A DNA stretch of 64,000 nt from Straminergon stramineum. Lineage: Eukaryota > Streptophyta > Bryopsida > Hypnales > Calliergonaceae. The notes beneath the pieces were generated by a model that saw only the letters and a program-made list of their open reading frames with translations, was not told the DNA's origin and did no database searches. Positions 1 to 11,511 of this stretch are shown piece by piece. The stretch spans positions 8,251,001-8,315,000 of the forward strand of contig OY987265.1 of NCBI GenBank assembly GCA_963920665.1. The letters run 5' to 3'. Both the position numbers and the translations under genes were made by a program. Position 1 is the first letter of the stretch; each line of letters opens with the position of its first letter.

Positions 1-7
1 TTGAAGG

Positions 8-214
8 TTAACCCCTCAAGGCCCAAGCAGTTTATGTACATCAAGCTTATTACATGATGTCAATTGTACTTTTGAACTTCCCCATGTAATATGAACATCA
101 CGATATGAAATTCACTTAGATATACTGCTTAGAATGTAAGGAAATCAAGTTATAACTTTGACCTGTTGAACAAGTGAGAGGCCCAAAATAAGCTCCTTGG
201 GCCTTGAGGGTTAA
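8..214. mobile_element. TTAA-flanked MITE (piggyBac-like ends)
   Basis: A 199-bp element (12-210) lies between two TTAA sites (8-11 and 211-214). Its ends are inverted repeats: CCCCTCAAGGCCCAAG on the left and the complement of CCCTCAAGGCCCAAG on the right, about 18 bp with one indel. It has no coding capacity. It sits about 470 bp upstream of the FES1 start, so it may form part of that promoter region. The TTAA plus CCC ends match several larger elements at 28-53 kb. Assignment to piggyBac is an inference from the ends only; Kolobok also duplicates TTAA. Confidence 0.7.
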
Positions 215-680
215 AAAAATTTGACAACCAATGATGCGAGAAAACCGTAACCCAGAATTTCAATTCAGTTTGTCAAATCGGAGCTCCATCCATCCATCCA
301 GAATTCATCCACAAATCTGTTCGAGTATGATCGTGTCTTCGTCAGCAAATAGAAGACGAAAGCCCCGACTACCGGTCGGAACTCGGAAGTTGGTCTTCGT
401 CCAAAGGTCGGAAGAAAACCCTTGATTCTCTAGACCCTTCCAGGGCATTGTAGCAGCGTCCACAGCGTTCTGTTGCCCAACGCAATTTCGCACCTCCGCT
501 GATCAGTGCTTGTAGAATTGTCAATGATTTAAAGGAGAATTTTCGATGCCTGTGTTACATATTTGACGAGCTGGAGTTTGCATAACGCGATTTTTTGAGC
601 TGCGGAGTGCAGAATTTGTTGCAGATTTGAGGAATTTGAGAGGGTGCGTAGAGGTTTAGGGTGATTCCTGTCTCGGAGCT
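215..680 (+). promoter_or_regulatory. FES1 upstream region and probable 5' UTR
   Basis: This stretch separates the MITE from the FES1 start codon. It is less AT-rich than the repeat DNA further on and contains only short chance ORFs. No clear TATA box or heat-shock element cluster could be assigned by eye. The transcription start is unknown. Confidence 0.35.
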
Positions 681-3366
681 ATGGCTGGTCTAGGTCCCGA
701 CTGGAAAGGTCTTCTGAAATGGAGCATTGCTAATAGCGATGGTACTCAGGCTCCTCGGCAACTCGAGTACGTCAATTCTTTGCTGATGTTTGTGACTTGA
801 CGCTCGATCTGCAGTGGATTGCACTATGAACTGCGTATTACGGAAAGTATTTTTGTTTAGACCAAGCAAAATTGGTTTGATTTGAAGATTTTTTAAGGGT
901 TTAAGAGATTTTTTTTCATTGAGCTCTGTTTCTGATTATTCTTGTTGTTATTTATTTATTGCAGCGAGGAGGATAGGCGGTTTTTTGCGGAAGCCATGCA
1001 AGATCATACGGTGGATGTGATTAAGCGAATGAAAGAGATTTCTACAGTGATGAATCTGCCTGGAGAGGTCATTGAGGCTCAGGGTATTACTGCTGAAGAA
1101 CTTGAAGGTACTAGTTTATTTATTTAATTTTGTTTTCGAAATTGGTTAGAGAATGTGTGCATGAGCTGCAATTTTCCATATGCGGAGTTGATTTAGGGTT
1201 CTTTGGCTCTTATGGTTATGATACTACCATCAGAGTTTGGGATTATAGTATGGCATTTATAATTTAAACCAACCTTGCAAATTACCTTGCAAATATGTTT
1301 ATTTTTTTAACCTAATTCATCAATTATTCTATTTAAGAATGCTTGGAATTGTTATCTACAAGATGTTGTATTGCTCAATGTCAGAAATTGGGGTCAATAA
1401 ACATAGCAACACTTTCACTCGTTTAGATCACCCCTAAATGATACACTTGCTAATTACCACTAATTGTTTTTGCAAATTCTTCCCAACCATATTCTATTTA
1501 CTTACGAAAGGACTTATACTTTCATATCCAGTCCACTTTGTTCTTAAATTATAATGAATGTGTTACGCTAGAAGATCTTCCAATTTTCTCAAAGGGTACG
1601 AAGACTTTTGCATGCGAATATAGGTAATAGGCAAATTAAAATGAAACAGCATTGGTGCAGAGTGAATGTCTATGTCTGGGTATGTAAGTCCTGAAATTTC
1701 TCTTGCTGATTTCATATAAAGAAGCGGTCATGATTTCAATGCAATGGAAAGAGGATTTTGAACCCTTGTTTCCTTTTCTTTTATGAATACAGGAATGTTG
1801 GAGGAACTTCAAGAACATGTCGAGTCCATCGACATGGCCAACGGTATGATTCACTCACTAAAAAAATAAATTGAGCGTCCTTACGTTAGTGTGCTTGTTT
1901 ACACTTGTTTGTTAGTGCTTGCCAACCATTGCAGTTAATTCCAGATGTACAGTGATTTTACCTATTTTGTAACTGTATGTTTTTAGGCTTTTTCCTGACA
2001 TCAGTGCATTCTGTGTTGCAGACTTGCATTCAATCGGAGGTTTGGTGCCCCTGTTGAATTATCTGAAAAACCCTAATGCTGGGATCAGGTCCCGTGCAGC
2101 AGAAGTTGTGAGCACTATTGTTCAGAACAACCCGAAAAGTCAGCAACAAGTGATTGAATGTAATGGTTTGGAAAGTTTGCTGGTGAATTTCAATTTCGAC
2201 GACAATATAAAAGTGCGAACGAAGGCTTTGGGTGCCATCTCATGTATGTTACTTTCTTGAATCCTATTTCTTATTATGGTGCTGGTTGTCTCCTTATTAA
2301 AGTAGAATCGTGGACTGTTAAACTCTTGTAAGTACAGCCCGGAAATGCTGGTGACACTTATAATTTATTGTATTGTGACAGCTTTAATCAGGCACAACAA
2401 AGTAGCAACTGATGCCTTCAGACTTTCTAACGGGTATGCGGGATTGCGAGAGGCTCTTGCATCGGAGGACCCCAGATTTCAGAGGTAGGTGGCTTTTGTT
2501 GTTTCAATACCTGCAAGTAAATTTTAAGCCCTAGTGCCCTAATGGATTGAAATTTGTATGGTTTTTAACTCGTTAGTTTCGTTATTATATTGAGAAATAT
2601 AATTAAGACTGGGCTGAATTGTATATCACCAGAATTTGGCGAAGAACATTTCATTTGGTGGTAGAAAGTAAATGAAATTGAACAACAGAGTGCCTACATG
2701 ACCCTCTTAAATTTGCTCGAAGAACAATTAGGTCCAATTCGGGTCTCTTGGTTCTTCAAGGGTTTATAATGGTTGATCATGTGGGCCTTCCACGATTCCA
2801 AATAGATCGTCATCACCACTCTTATGGTGTGTTTCTGTTCTCGAGATTGCAGGAAAGCTCTGCAGGTAATGCAGTATCTATTGCAAGAAAATCCAAAAGA
2901 CCATAATGTAGCCACTCAACTAGGATTCGTTAGGTCGTTGACAAGCTTAGCGAATAGCTCAGATCTCGATGTTCGGCAAGCTGCATTGCACTCTTTAGTA
3001 GAGATTGTCCGCAACCAAGATAATCAGAGTGCAGGAAAAGCCGAGGACACTACCCAACTGAAGGACGCTGTTAGCTGGCGAATACAGGAGATTAAATCGT
3101 TGAATCAGGAAGATCTAGCAGCTGTGAAAGAAGAGCGACAATTGGTAGATGCACTTTGGCAGCTGCTGTACAAAGAACCCTCTGAACTAAGACAAGAAGG
3201 ATTATTAGTCTTGCCTGAAGATAATCAGGTACCTCCAGATGTTGCAGGTCGACAGTTTGCACCTGGATCTTTGCGAGGTTTAAGCGATGATGCGGCTTCG
3301 GAGCCACCAAGCGGGCAAAAAGAGTCCCAAGAAGAGAAGAAGCCAGTTTTACTTTTGGGTGCCTAA
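681..3366 (+). CDS. FES1: Fes1-type Hsp70 nucleotide exchange factor
   Basis: Six exons (681-766, 965-1107, 1793-1843, 2022-2243, 2382-2484, 2853-3366) join with GT-AG introns into a 1119-nt open frame, 372 residues. The order matches plant Fes1A (about 363 aa): an N-terminal Fes1 segment (GPDWKGLLKWS, then EEDRRFF and VIKRMKEI), the linker ELQEHVESIDMANDLHS, armadillo-like repeats (GGLVPLL, VSTIVQNNP, TKALGAISS, YAGLREAL) and a C-terminal part with QEDLAAVKEERQLVD and the ending LLLGA. The family releases ADP from cytosolic Hsp70 and protects heat-stress clients. Conserved family residues continue cleanly across every junction, including codons split by introns, so the model is firm. The stop is TAA at the expected C-terminus, which argues for the standard genetic code. 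It converges with the acetyltransferase gene 378 bp downstream. Confidence 0.95.
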
Positions 3367-3744
3367 TTTGTGGCCCACTGTATTCATTTAGATAACAATG
3401 TTCTCATGTTAATACAGCATGCAATGCAGCGTTTGAGGTTATTTCAACTCACTCAATTTCAGCGTTCACTTGTAAGCCCAGCATCCTCAGTTTTTGATGC
3501 ACTCCTTTTTTAAGCGTTAGTCTACGTTTCGGCTCCAGTCGCTTCTGTTTGCTACCTTTAGGGGTCATCTTCGCATTTCAATCTCCAATTAGGTTTGATG
3601 ATAGAATATCGTTACAAGCTCTTCCAACTGCATTAATTGTGATTGGCCTTTGATCTGTCATTTTTTTAGATTTCTTTCATCATTACTTTTCAATATGTTT
3701 CTCAGTTGAACCTCTTTATGCTCTAGAAGACGACATTTGCTTTC
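3367..3744. other. Convergent 3' intergenic region
   Basis: About 380 bp between the stop codons of FES1 and the minus-strand acetyltransferase gene. It should hold both 3' UTRs and polyadenylation signals. I see no other gene in it. Confidence 0.5.
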
Positions 3745-5127
3745 TTAGTGGGAGAACCGTCTCTCCAGCAAGTGCAGAATCCGCTGGGGGAAGTGATGAT
3801 CCCTCAGGTAGCTGAATAGGTTATACTTGGGGCATCGGTGATAGAACCCCTGAAGCATAGTACGCATGACGTCGCACTGAAGAAGCCCAAAGAGAAGGAG
3901 AGAGTGCCTGCCAACGACCTGGAGTAACGGTGAGAACCCCCTTCGCCAGCCGTGAGCTTCCACCAGGAAATACACTGACGACAGCAACGTCCCTGCCGTT
4001 CCGGCCGTGAAGCACATGTAGCTGAAGCTCCAGAGCTGCCGGTTGAACAGCAGCCCCACGTTGTGCAGTGCCAAGCCTACAACGACCAAACTCGCAGACG
4101 GCAACGTCCAGCTCCACAGCCGGGCGAGGTGGTGCTTCTTCTCCACCATCACATGACCGAAGTGCAAACCGATCAACGTCGTTGCAGTTGCAGCGAACGT
4201 GGTGAGTAGTCCTTCAGACTCAAACGGTGCAAAACACCAATCAGGAGCTCCTTCGTTTTCACGGCATACAGGTAAGTGCTTGTACCATGCCACTGGATTG
4301 AGGTGCTTGAGTCCCAACACCAGGCGGTCAATATATGCTGCAGCATTGCAAGTCGGTTCGGTGTTGTAAAATCCCTGCACTCCACAGATAACTTTAACCG
4401 TACTGCGTGTTGAATTATTCCCTGCGCACGGAAGATTGTTGCTGTTGTCGCTACTGCTGTTTGCTGATTTCAGAGGGAAGCTCCAGTCAGGAACATGGAG
4501 TCCATAAAGCAGTGCTGCGGAGGCTCCAGGGATGAGAGCTGTCAAAGCCCAGTGACCAGACCTTGGAGCCCAAATCTTGCAAAGCGTGGTGCCCAAGCAT
4601 GCAAGCGCAAGTCTTTGCAAGGTGCCCATAACTCGAAACTCGCCAACGTCAATACCGAAGCGCAAACTATCCCTGCCGTGGAAAAATCCACCCTCCAGAA
4701 GGACGCCGAGGGCGAACAACCACGTGGATCGACGAAAGGCGTGTGCAGTTGCAGCGATTTTGTTCCGTGGATGGGATGCATGGGCTAAGGCTGTGCTGAC
4801 CCCAGCCAGGAAGAGGAAGATGGGTGGGCCGAAATCTGCAACGTTGATGCCGTCCCACGGCGCATGGTTCATCACTGGCACAACAGTTGCAATGTATTTG
4901 TCTATGATCATCATCGTGGTGACCAGGCCTCGACAGATATCCAATGAAGCTTCCCGCGGTGGTGCAGCATTTGTGAGCCTCTGAAGCTTCTCTTGCAGTA
5001 ACTTGTTTTCCTCCATCACTCTGTCTAGTTGCTCTCGTCTCTTCTGCTGTGCATATGCTTCTCCTTGAGTGGGCCTTTGTGTGGAAGTGCTTTGAGGAGC
5101 GGCGCTTTCTATGTCCATATTTCTCAT
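3745..5127 (-). CDS. HGSNAT-like membrane acetyltransferase
   Basis: A single 460-residue coding exon resembling plant homologues of heparan-alpha-glucosaminide N-acetyltransferase (COG4299/DUF1624-like). Diagnostic motifs in order: SLDICRGLVTTMMI (from about residue 61), NHAPWDG with the His that is catalytic in the human enzyme (residue 88), NVADFGPPIFLFLAGV, RVMGTLQRLAL, CNAAAYIDRLVLG, EGLLTTFAATATTLIGLHFG and SYMCFTAGTAG. The rest is a chain of hydrophobic segments, so it is a multi-pass membrane protein. Residues about 25-50 are polar and coiled-coil-like (EENKLLQEKLQRL). I start at 5127 because the frame has a stop upstream and no earlier ATG; a second ATG lies three codons in. Plants lack heparan sulfate, so the real acceptor is unknown. 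Confidence 0.88.
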   Translation of the reverse strand: MRNMDIESAAPQSTSTQRPTQGEAYAQQKRREQLDRVMEENKLLQEKLQRLTNAAPPREASLDICRGLVTTMMIIDKYIATVVPVMNHAPWDGINVADFGPPIFLFLAGVSTALAHASHPRNKIAATAHAFRRSTWLFALGVLLEGGFFHGRDSLRFGIDVGEFRVMGTLQRLALACLGTTLCKIWAPRSGHWALTALIPGASAALLYGLHVPDWSFPLKSANSSSDNSNNLPCAGNNSTRSTVKVICGVQGFYNTEPTCNAAAYIDRLVLGLKHLNPVAWYKHLPVCRENEGAPDWCFAPFESEGLLTTFAATATTLIGLHFGHVMVEKKHHLARLWSWTLPSASLVVVGLALHNVGLLFNRQLWSFSYMCFTAGTAGTLLSSVYFLVEAHGWRRGFSPLLQVVGRHSLLLFGLLQCDVMRTMLQGFYHRCPKYNLFSYLRDHHFPQRILHLLERRFSH

Positions 5128-5171
5128 ATGATGTTGCTCATGCCGGATAATTCTGTCCAAACTAAATTTTC

Positions 5172-5285
5172 TGAAAGAATTTGAAGCATGTTAGCGGAAT
5201 TGGTTCGCCAGGAGAAAGCAATATTGTCCATGGATCATTGTGTGAATTGGTGAGAACACCATTTTGGAATTTCATGTTTTAGCGC
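5172..5285 (-). other. Probable 5' UTR intron of the acetyltransferase gene
   Basis: On the minus strand a GTAAGC donor (from 5285) and a TTCTTTCAG acceptor (ending at 5172) bracket 114 bp just before the coding exon. Joining them puts a stop ahead of the first ATG in the coding frame, so the upstream exon would be untranslated. This supports the 5127 start. Confidence 0.45.
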
Positions 5286-6428
5286 TTACTATTTCCCAGT
5301 CGATGGAGCAAACTCAAAGCTCTCTGCATGCCATGAGAATTGATTGTCCTGTCCCAATAGTGAAGCAGAATATGGGATCTTTTTGTGTGTAGGACCCGTC
5401 TGTGGACTCTTCAGATGGTCAGGATGAAGTGAAGGTAGGAGCCCATAACGGTATTTTCCGATAACCACCTTAACCCTTTTGATGGTGCAGGCCTTATCAC
5501 TAATGCGTGCACTGGAGTGTACTGTAGCCAGTTCCATGGTAACTTGTACCGTTGTACGCCCCCGTGTATGTCACGTGAATCTCAGGCAGCCGACGAAGTC
5601 AGCAGGCTTCAGGACTACAAGAATTTTCCTGTGCAGTCCGGTATCGACCTTTTTGTTCCGTTTTGGAGTGTCTATAGAGGTTTCTTCTACAGTACAATTT
5701 CTCGAAAGTTCCGATATCAAATTGCAACTGTACTGGCTTGGAAACAGGACCCCACCTATTGATTAGGGCATCTTTTGGCTTGCACGAGATAAGCATGGTG
5801 TTTTGGCATACAGGTAGACCTCTGTAATATCGCGTTAGCTAGTATCATTTCCTCTGAGTGTTCACTCTCAAACCACGCCTAGTTCGATTCTCACTTATGT
5901 AACTCCTCAATTGAGAACTGTTCCTATATTAAAATTGCCTAATTTTTGTATTTGGAAGTCCAAAGAATATTTTAGATTCTTGTCTTATGCATTTTTTTGG
6001 ACACCATGTGAATATGTGACAGAGGAACGCCGTGTTGGGAAGGTACGCTACAGCCATCGCCACTTCTCTTAATCTGTCAATCTCTCCCGGTCCCCTGTCT
6101 ACGTACCTCATTAATTGTTTTGTACAAGAACTGATCTCTGGTCTCTCTCGCGGACAACTGATCATTCACACAATATACCAAGAAGTAATTGTTAACATGT
6201 ACTACCAAATCTTTGCATCAAGGAATGGTTGTTAATGGCTCCCAAGTAGACCTCAACCGATCAATAATCAACACGATCAGAAATCACGGGAGCATTATCC
6301 GGATCGTTTCCGAAGGTACATGCACCCTCTGAGTAAACAAGTCGATTTTCGAAGGGATTGACCATTTATGATTAGTAAGCCTAAACATGACTGGGATGAG
6401 ATAAAGTTCAACCTTTTCGCTGAGTGTT

Positions 6429-6451
6429 GGGTTTAGGGTTTAGGGTTTAGG
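6429..6451 (+). repeat. Interstitial telomere motif (TTTAGGG)3
   Basis: Three consecutive copies of the Arabidopsis-type plant telomere unit TTTAGGG. Such short runs occur as telo-boxes in promoters or as double-strand-break repair scars. No coding context is visible beside it. Confidence 0.85.
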
Positions 6452-7061
6452 AGATCATTTGAATTGCTTCTGACTGCTAATGTAGACGTGGAGCTACTTA
6501 GAAAATTTCCAGTAGGCAACCTTGCTGTGTTAACCCTTGATGGCTGGGCTGGTGACCATGGAAACCAGCCATTTTGGAACCGTGTGACATCATCTACTTT
6601 AAATAAAATAAAAAATACTCATTGGGAGTCAAACTATTGTAAAAGATCTCTCTTCTCCACCCTTAATTCCGAGGATGAATAGTTGCAATTTTGTCCTATA
6701 GAGGAGAATTCCTTGATGTTCATCAAACAAAAAACGTCCTCCACATCATTTAGGGGTTAAGGAAACCACACCTAATTTGGATCACTTTTTAAAACCAACT
6801 AGTCTAGATTCTTGCCTAAAATATATTCTCCCACTATTCGTGAGAGTCCATGGTTGGTTTTAGAAACACTTATTTTTAGCACTTTGAAAATTTGTAGGTT
6901 TTTTCATAGTGTCCAAAAAAAGCATTCTAAGATAATCTAAAATCCCCTTTCAACTATAAACAAGATCCCACATAAAGTTTTCCAATATAATAATGGAAAC
7001 TGTGTTGAATTGCTTACTTGCGTGATTTTAGGTGTAGTTATTGTACCACTAAAATACAACA

Positions 7062-7267
7062 GTAAGAGCTACAAGTTACTAGAGAGAATTTTTGCTCTTT
7101 TTTCTCAATTGGTGAAAAAGTAATGGAAAAGAATAGTTCCATGTAACATTCAATTCATCCAATGGTAAGAGCTACAAGTTACTAGAGAGAATTTTTGCTC
7201 TTTTTTCTCAATTGGTGAAAAAGTAATGGAAAAGAATAGTTCCATGTAACACTCAACTCATCCATTT
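7062..7267. repeat. 103-bp tandem duplication
   Basis: Two adjacent units (7062-7164 and 7165-7267), nearly identical, each beginning GTAAGAGCTACAAGTTACTA. They differ mainly at their 3' ends. No ORF of interest crosses them. Confidence 0.9.
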
Positions 7268-8093
7268 CCTTATCACTTTTTGTCATGATCCCTCCACAAT
7301 TTAATGAAAAAAATTGGGTAGGCCATTTGTACGTGCTCACCCAATAAGATTGAAGAAAACCCCAAACTCTCCAAGATTCTCTAAATTTTAGGAGAGTTTC
7401 ATGGAAGAAGCTAAAAAGGTGAGAGACAAGCACTATTGACTTCCTATTTTAGTTTTAAAAAGTAAAAATGTAAACCTATAGAAATCTGGTTTGTTTAGAC
7501 TACAAGAGAAATGATCATCAAAACTACTTCAATTTGTCATGCGAGTCTTCTTATAGGTCATTTTTTACTATATTTTTAATAGGATTTTGAGTGTTTTCCA
7601 TCCAATTAAAGTAACAACACTTAAAACAATCTCAATAAACATTTGAACATGGTTCCTATAATAAATAAACATCTAAATTTCTATTGGACCTTGTAAAGAA
7701 CCTAAAAGAAATTCTAGAGTCTCTTCACAATCACACATTTTTGAACTAGTGTTAAAAAGCTATGAATTTTCAAAGTGCTAAAAAAAGGTATATCCAAAAT
7801 TGACTCTAGATTCTCATATTACGAGGACTTTTATTTTAGCAAGGATCTTGATAAGGACAATTTTGCAAACAAATTACAATCAACTACAAGAACCTTATCT
7901 ATAAAAAAAAAATTTACTATATTAAAATATTTGTAAAACAATTTTGCACCAAGGTCAAAGTACAAAAATTGTATAGAAGAATAGAAAGGCATCTTTGATA
8001 TCTTTTGATGTGTACTGGTTGTGTCAATAAAGTCCATTTTTATAGCAAAGTGTTTGCCTTCCCTCTACTTACAAAATGGTCTCACGTATATTG

Positions 8094-9752
8094 GTATATG
8101 CAACAACACTAGCATGTGAGCCTAGAAATGTGAGCCTATGAGCCTTGAGCCTAGGTGTAAGTAGATATTCTACAATCATTGAAGGTGTTTATAACATACA
8201 TACTTATAAAGGCCAGTTCTCACTTGGCCTTACAACTTTCAAAAGAGTGGTGGTTATCGTCTCTATAGTGATGGGTGTTCACACCAATGTCAAGTATTAT
8301 CTCCCGAACCTACGTGGAGTCCCTGTTGGCAAAGTCATAAGAATGCTGTTAGGTGTAAAGTTGCCAATTGTGAGGCAAAAAATTTGGCTTCAATTGTAGG
8401 TTTTTCGTAGTGACACTTCTTCACAAAAACAGAGATTTCAGAAAATTTTGGGAGTTTAGTAGCACTCTTTTGTAATCTCCGTCGCAAAGCTCCATTACAA
8501 AAGAACGGTTTCTTCATTGCTGCCAGAATTTTTGGTTTTGCTTTCTCCGGAGAAGGATTGCTACTACCACAAGGAGGTGAGAGGCTCTTCTAGGGACCTT
8601 CTGTGTAATCAGAGATGCCTGGATAGATCTTCAGGTTTGTACTCTATAGTGATGATCATCTCACAATGGTCTGCTTGGAACAATAATATAGTACTGTAAC
8701 TGGCACAATGTGGTGAATGTTGTGATTCTCTCAAACACAGTGCATGCGCCAAGCTAGGGAGAGAGAAGCTGCTTTGTCTCTCTCAACCTCAGGTGTCCTT
8801 GCAAATTGTACAACTCAAACAAAACAAAAGCAAAGCCATACATGACCTTTTTACTTTCCAAACAAAAACACTAAGTTTCAGCTAACATATGAATCCACTC
8901 CTCTCTCAGAATCAACACGAACACAACTATTAACAAGAAGTCAGTTTTGGGCAAACGTTGAGCAATTTTGAGAAGGCTGTTGGCAGAAAAGAAATCTTGA
9001 TGAACAACAAGCTAATCGTAGGCAAGTACAACGCTAGACAAGGTGATTGACAGACATTGCAACACAAGAGAAGGTGACTGGAGCGAAATGCAACGCAGGA
9101 GATGGGGACAAAGCTTAGGAAAGAGTGTTCCCTGGTGTGAACCCTTCTCCTCACCATTGTGGCATTTGCCTTGCTGGCACTTTTAAAAAACAAATGAAAA
9201 TTACTTGAAGCCACATATGAGAACATCACAACATTACACACATCCCAAAAATTATGGGACCTGGAAATTCACTACTCACCTCTACCAAACCTCTTCTCAT
9301 AGCAACAGGCATCAATATTATCTTTTACCACCGCTCCTACATAGAGCCAAGTGAGAACATACCTTAATATGAGTACTCTATAACCATGTAAGATGCTTGT
9401 AACATAGGTACCTATAATATAAATATATTGTAACCATGGAAGTTGCCTATAATATAGGTACCTAAAATATAGACACCCATAATATAATTAGGCACTTATT
9501 ATATAAACATTTTATAACCATGGAAGTTACTTACAACATAGACATCCATAATATAATTAGGCACTTAGTATATAAACATCCTATAACCATAGAAGGTGCT
9601 TATACCATATGTACCTACAACATAGACACCTATTACTATAGAAAGTACCTATAATATAGGTACCAATAACATATAAGCCTAGGCTCCTAAGCTCATGGGC
9701 TCAAGATCCTAGACTTACATACTAGCAATTGTGTTGGTATATGCATACCTAT
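8094..9752. mobile_element. Inverted-repeat element with internal minisatellite
   Basis: The ends (about 8094-8155 and 9676-9752) are imperfect inverted repeats of about 65 bp, marked by repeated GAGCCTAG and TAGCATGTGAG motifs. Inside are no recognisable transposase motifs, and a minisatellite fills the right part. Target duplications were not clear, so transposon status is inferred from the terminal symmetry alone. Confidence 0.45.
9363..9676. repeat. Degenerate minisatellite, about five units
   Basis: Units of roughly 40-85 bp are built on TATAACCATRGAAGKTRCTT, TATAATATAGGTACC, GACACCCATAATAT and AATTAGGCACTTA blocks. A single related unit occurs at about 8165-8215, near the other end of the same inverted-repeat element. 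Confidence 0.75.
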
Positions 9753-9836
9753 TATAGATCCAATTGCTAATCTATCAACTTCTAAAATGTTGGACAACTA
9801 TAGTGGATTTTTATGATTTTTATGCTATTTTTCTAT

Positions 9837-10020
9837 TTGGCTATAGCCAAAAGATGTTGGCTATTTCTATTAGGGAAATTTTCATTTTGGGGGATAAAAA
9901 TAGTCATATTATTGTTGTATTTTAAGAACAATATCCAAATTTTACCTAGGTATGACCTACTTTTGATATAGATATCACCAAGTATCATATGAGTATTGAA
10001 GAAATAGTTGGCTACTCCAC
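9837..10020. mobile_element. Small MITE-like repeat, copy 1
   Basis: The block from GGCTATAGCCAAAAGATG to AATAGTTGGCTACTCC recurs in inverted orientation at 29035-29245 with clear similarity throughout. The ends share an AGCCAA inverted core. No coding potential. Confidence 0.5.
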
Positions 10021-10867
10021 CAAAATGATTAAAAAATCCAAAAAAACATTAGACAGCTATATGAATTTTCAAAATGTTGAAAATGAATGTACCTAAAATT
10101 GACCCTAAACTCTTACAAATAGAGGTTGTATGTTTTTGACAAGAATATATAGTAGTCAATTTTAGAAAGGGGTCTCAATTAGGTATGGTTACTTTATATA
10201 AATTCACACTATGTCCTAATCCAAAACTTGCACTACATTCTCATTATCATACTCTAGAATGTCAACTATATGTCCTTTAAGTTGCTCAATATTGTTATTT
10301 TCACTTGACAACATCTATTAAATCCTTTCCAAGAAATCACATTATATTAGAACTTCACCTAAAAGTTACCACGTGAATAATTGAGCATGGTTTCTATTAT
10401 TAATTTGATTTAGAATTTGTCATATCTTGTTGGAAATTGGATGAGGATTCTAGTCTCATCCCCTCTTTCCTTGGATTGGAGTCTTATCTCTCCCTTGTTG
10501 CGTTGTGTGTTGTTGAGCACAATTATTTTCATCCAACTAATGCATCATGACCAAAAAAACCTGAGAGAATTCATCATGCATTTTTGAAATAGTACATTTT
10601 AGTATACTCGAAATTGACCCTAGAGGCCTAGACTACTGGTATAAAAAGGGTGCACATTTCAACGGCAAGAATCTTCTGTTTTTTTAGGGTTTTTTGGCGG
10701 CAAGTTACCTTACTCCACCTCATTTGAATGCATGGTGCCAATTGAAACTCTGGAGCCCTTTTTTCCGATACCAGTGGAGCAGTATCTTACCGGTAGCACT
10801 GGATGGGTACTGCGTTTCTGATAAGCCGCCATGACCGGACAGTCAGAGTCCACAGATGCCCACTCCA

Positions 10868-11329
10868 GTTGAGTTGGGCCTGTTTGCATGAAGGACCGGA
10901 CCGGACCTCCAACTGGGCCCGGGGGGGGGGGGTCGCATGACAAAATTGTGAACTTGATTTCTGATATGGAGCTCCGGTTCCTCCCTGGCTCTTCCATCCT
11001 TGAATTTAGGATTTTCAAACCCGCTCTCCTTCCCATCAACCCGACTTACTAAAATAAACTAAGATTATCCTCCACATGTCTCCTTGTCTCACGTCATTAG
11101 TCAAACTCCCTTTTAAATATACAGAGAGTTCTCAAGTTCTCTCTACAAGTATTTTTTTTATAGAAGTATCACTGCCACATGCCAATCAATCCTAAAAATT
11201 TGAAAATGTTATATTTGGAGAACCAGTTCACATGCAAAAGCTTGATGTGACAGAGACCCAATCTTCATGAACTGATCCCTGGAGCTCCACCTCCGGTCTG
11301 GTCCTACATGCGAATAGCCTCTTTAAGTT
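10868..11329. mobile_element. hAT-like MITE with 8-bp target duplication
   Basis: The 446-bp element (10876-11321) has inverted ends of about 32 bp (left GGGCCTGTTTGCATGAAGGA). It is flanked by GTTGAGTT and TTTAAGTT, which collapse onto the single site GTTAAGTT in copy B (near 21834). Eight-base duplications are typical of hAT. It includes a run of 12 G at 10921-10932. An ORF here (10710-11039, -) is incidental. Confidence 0.75.
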
Positions 11330-11511
11330 ACTGTCAAAGCCATGTCAACCCAGATCATAGATTTCGTATCCCAACCCAAAAGAGCAGCACTGGAGTTACT
11401 GTAACTTTTGTATCCCATTCGGCACTTCACTCCCCAGAATCATGTCCTTGTGCAACAAACTGTTTGCGTCAAGACTGGGGCTCTCTTATTAGTGGAAGAA
11501 AATCCTCAGCA

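Larger units (their letters stand above)
5538..8093. other. Intergenic repeat-rich stretch
   Basis: No gene recognised. It contains a short telomere-like run (6429-6451), a 103-bp tandem duplication (7062-7267) and diverged copies of a dispersed repeat. The stretch at about 6760-6900 is related, in inverted orientation, to 10065-10200; about 7755-7870 is related in direct orientation. Confidence 0.5.

Noticed and set aside
4495..4984. Several ORFs antisense to the acetyltransferase gene
   Set aside because: They are shadows of a conserved coding exon on the other strand.
6530..6760. Candidate TTAA element (TTAACCCTTGATGG to TTTAGGGGTTAA)
   Set aside because: TTAA sites are present but the terminal inverted repeat is too weak beyond CCC and no second copy is seen in the window.
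10710..11039. 109-codon minus-strand ORF
   Set aside because: It crosses the end of a MITE and contains translated poly-G; no homology and not kept in copy B.
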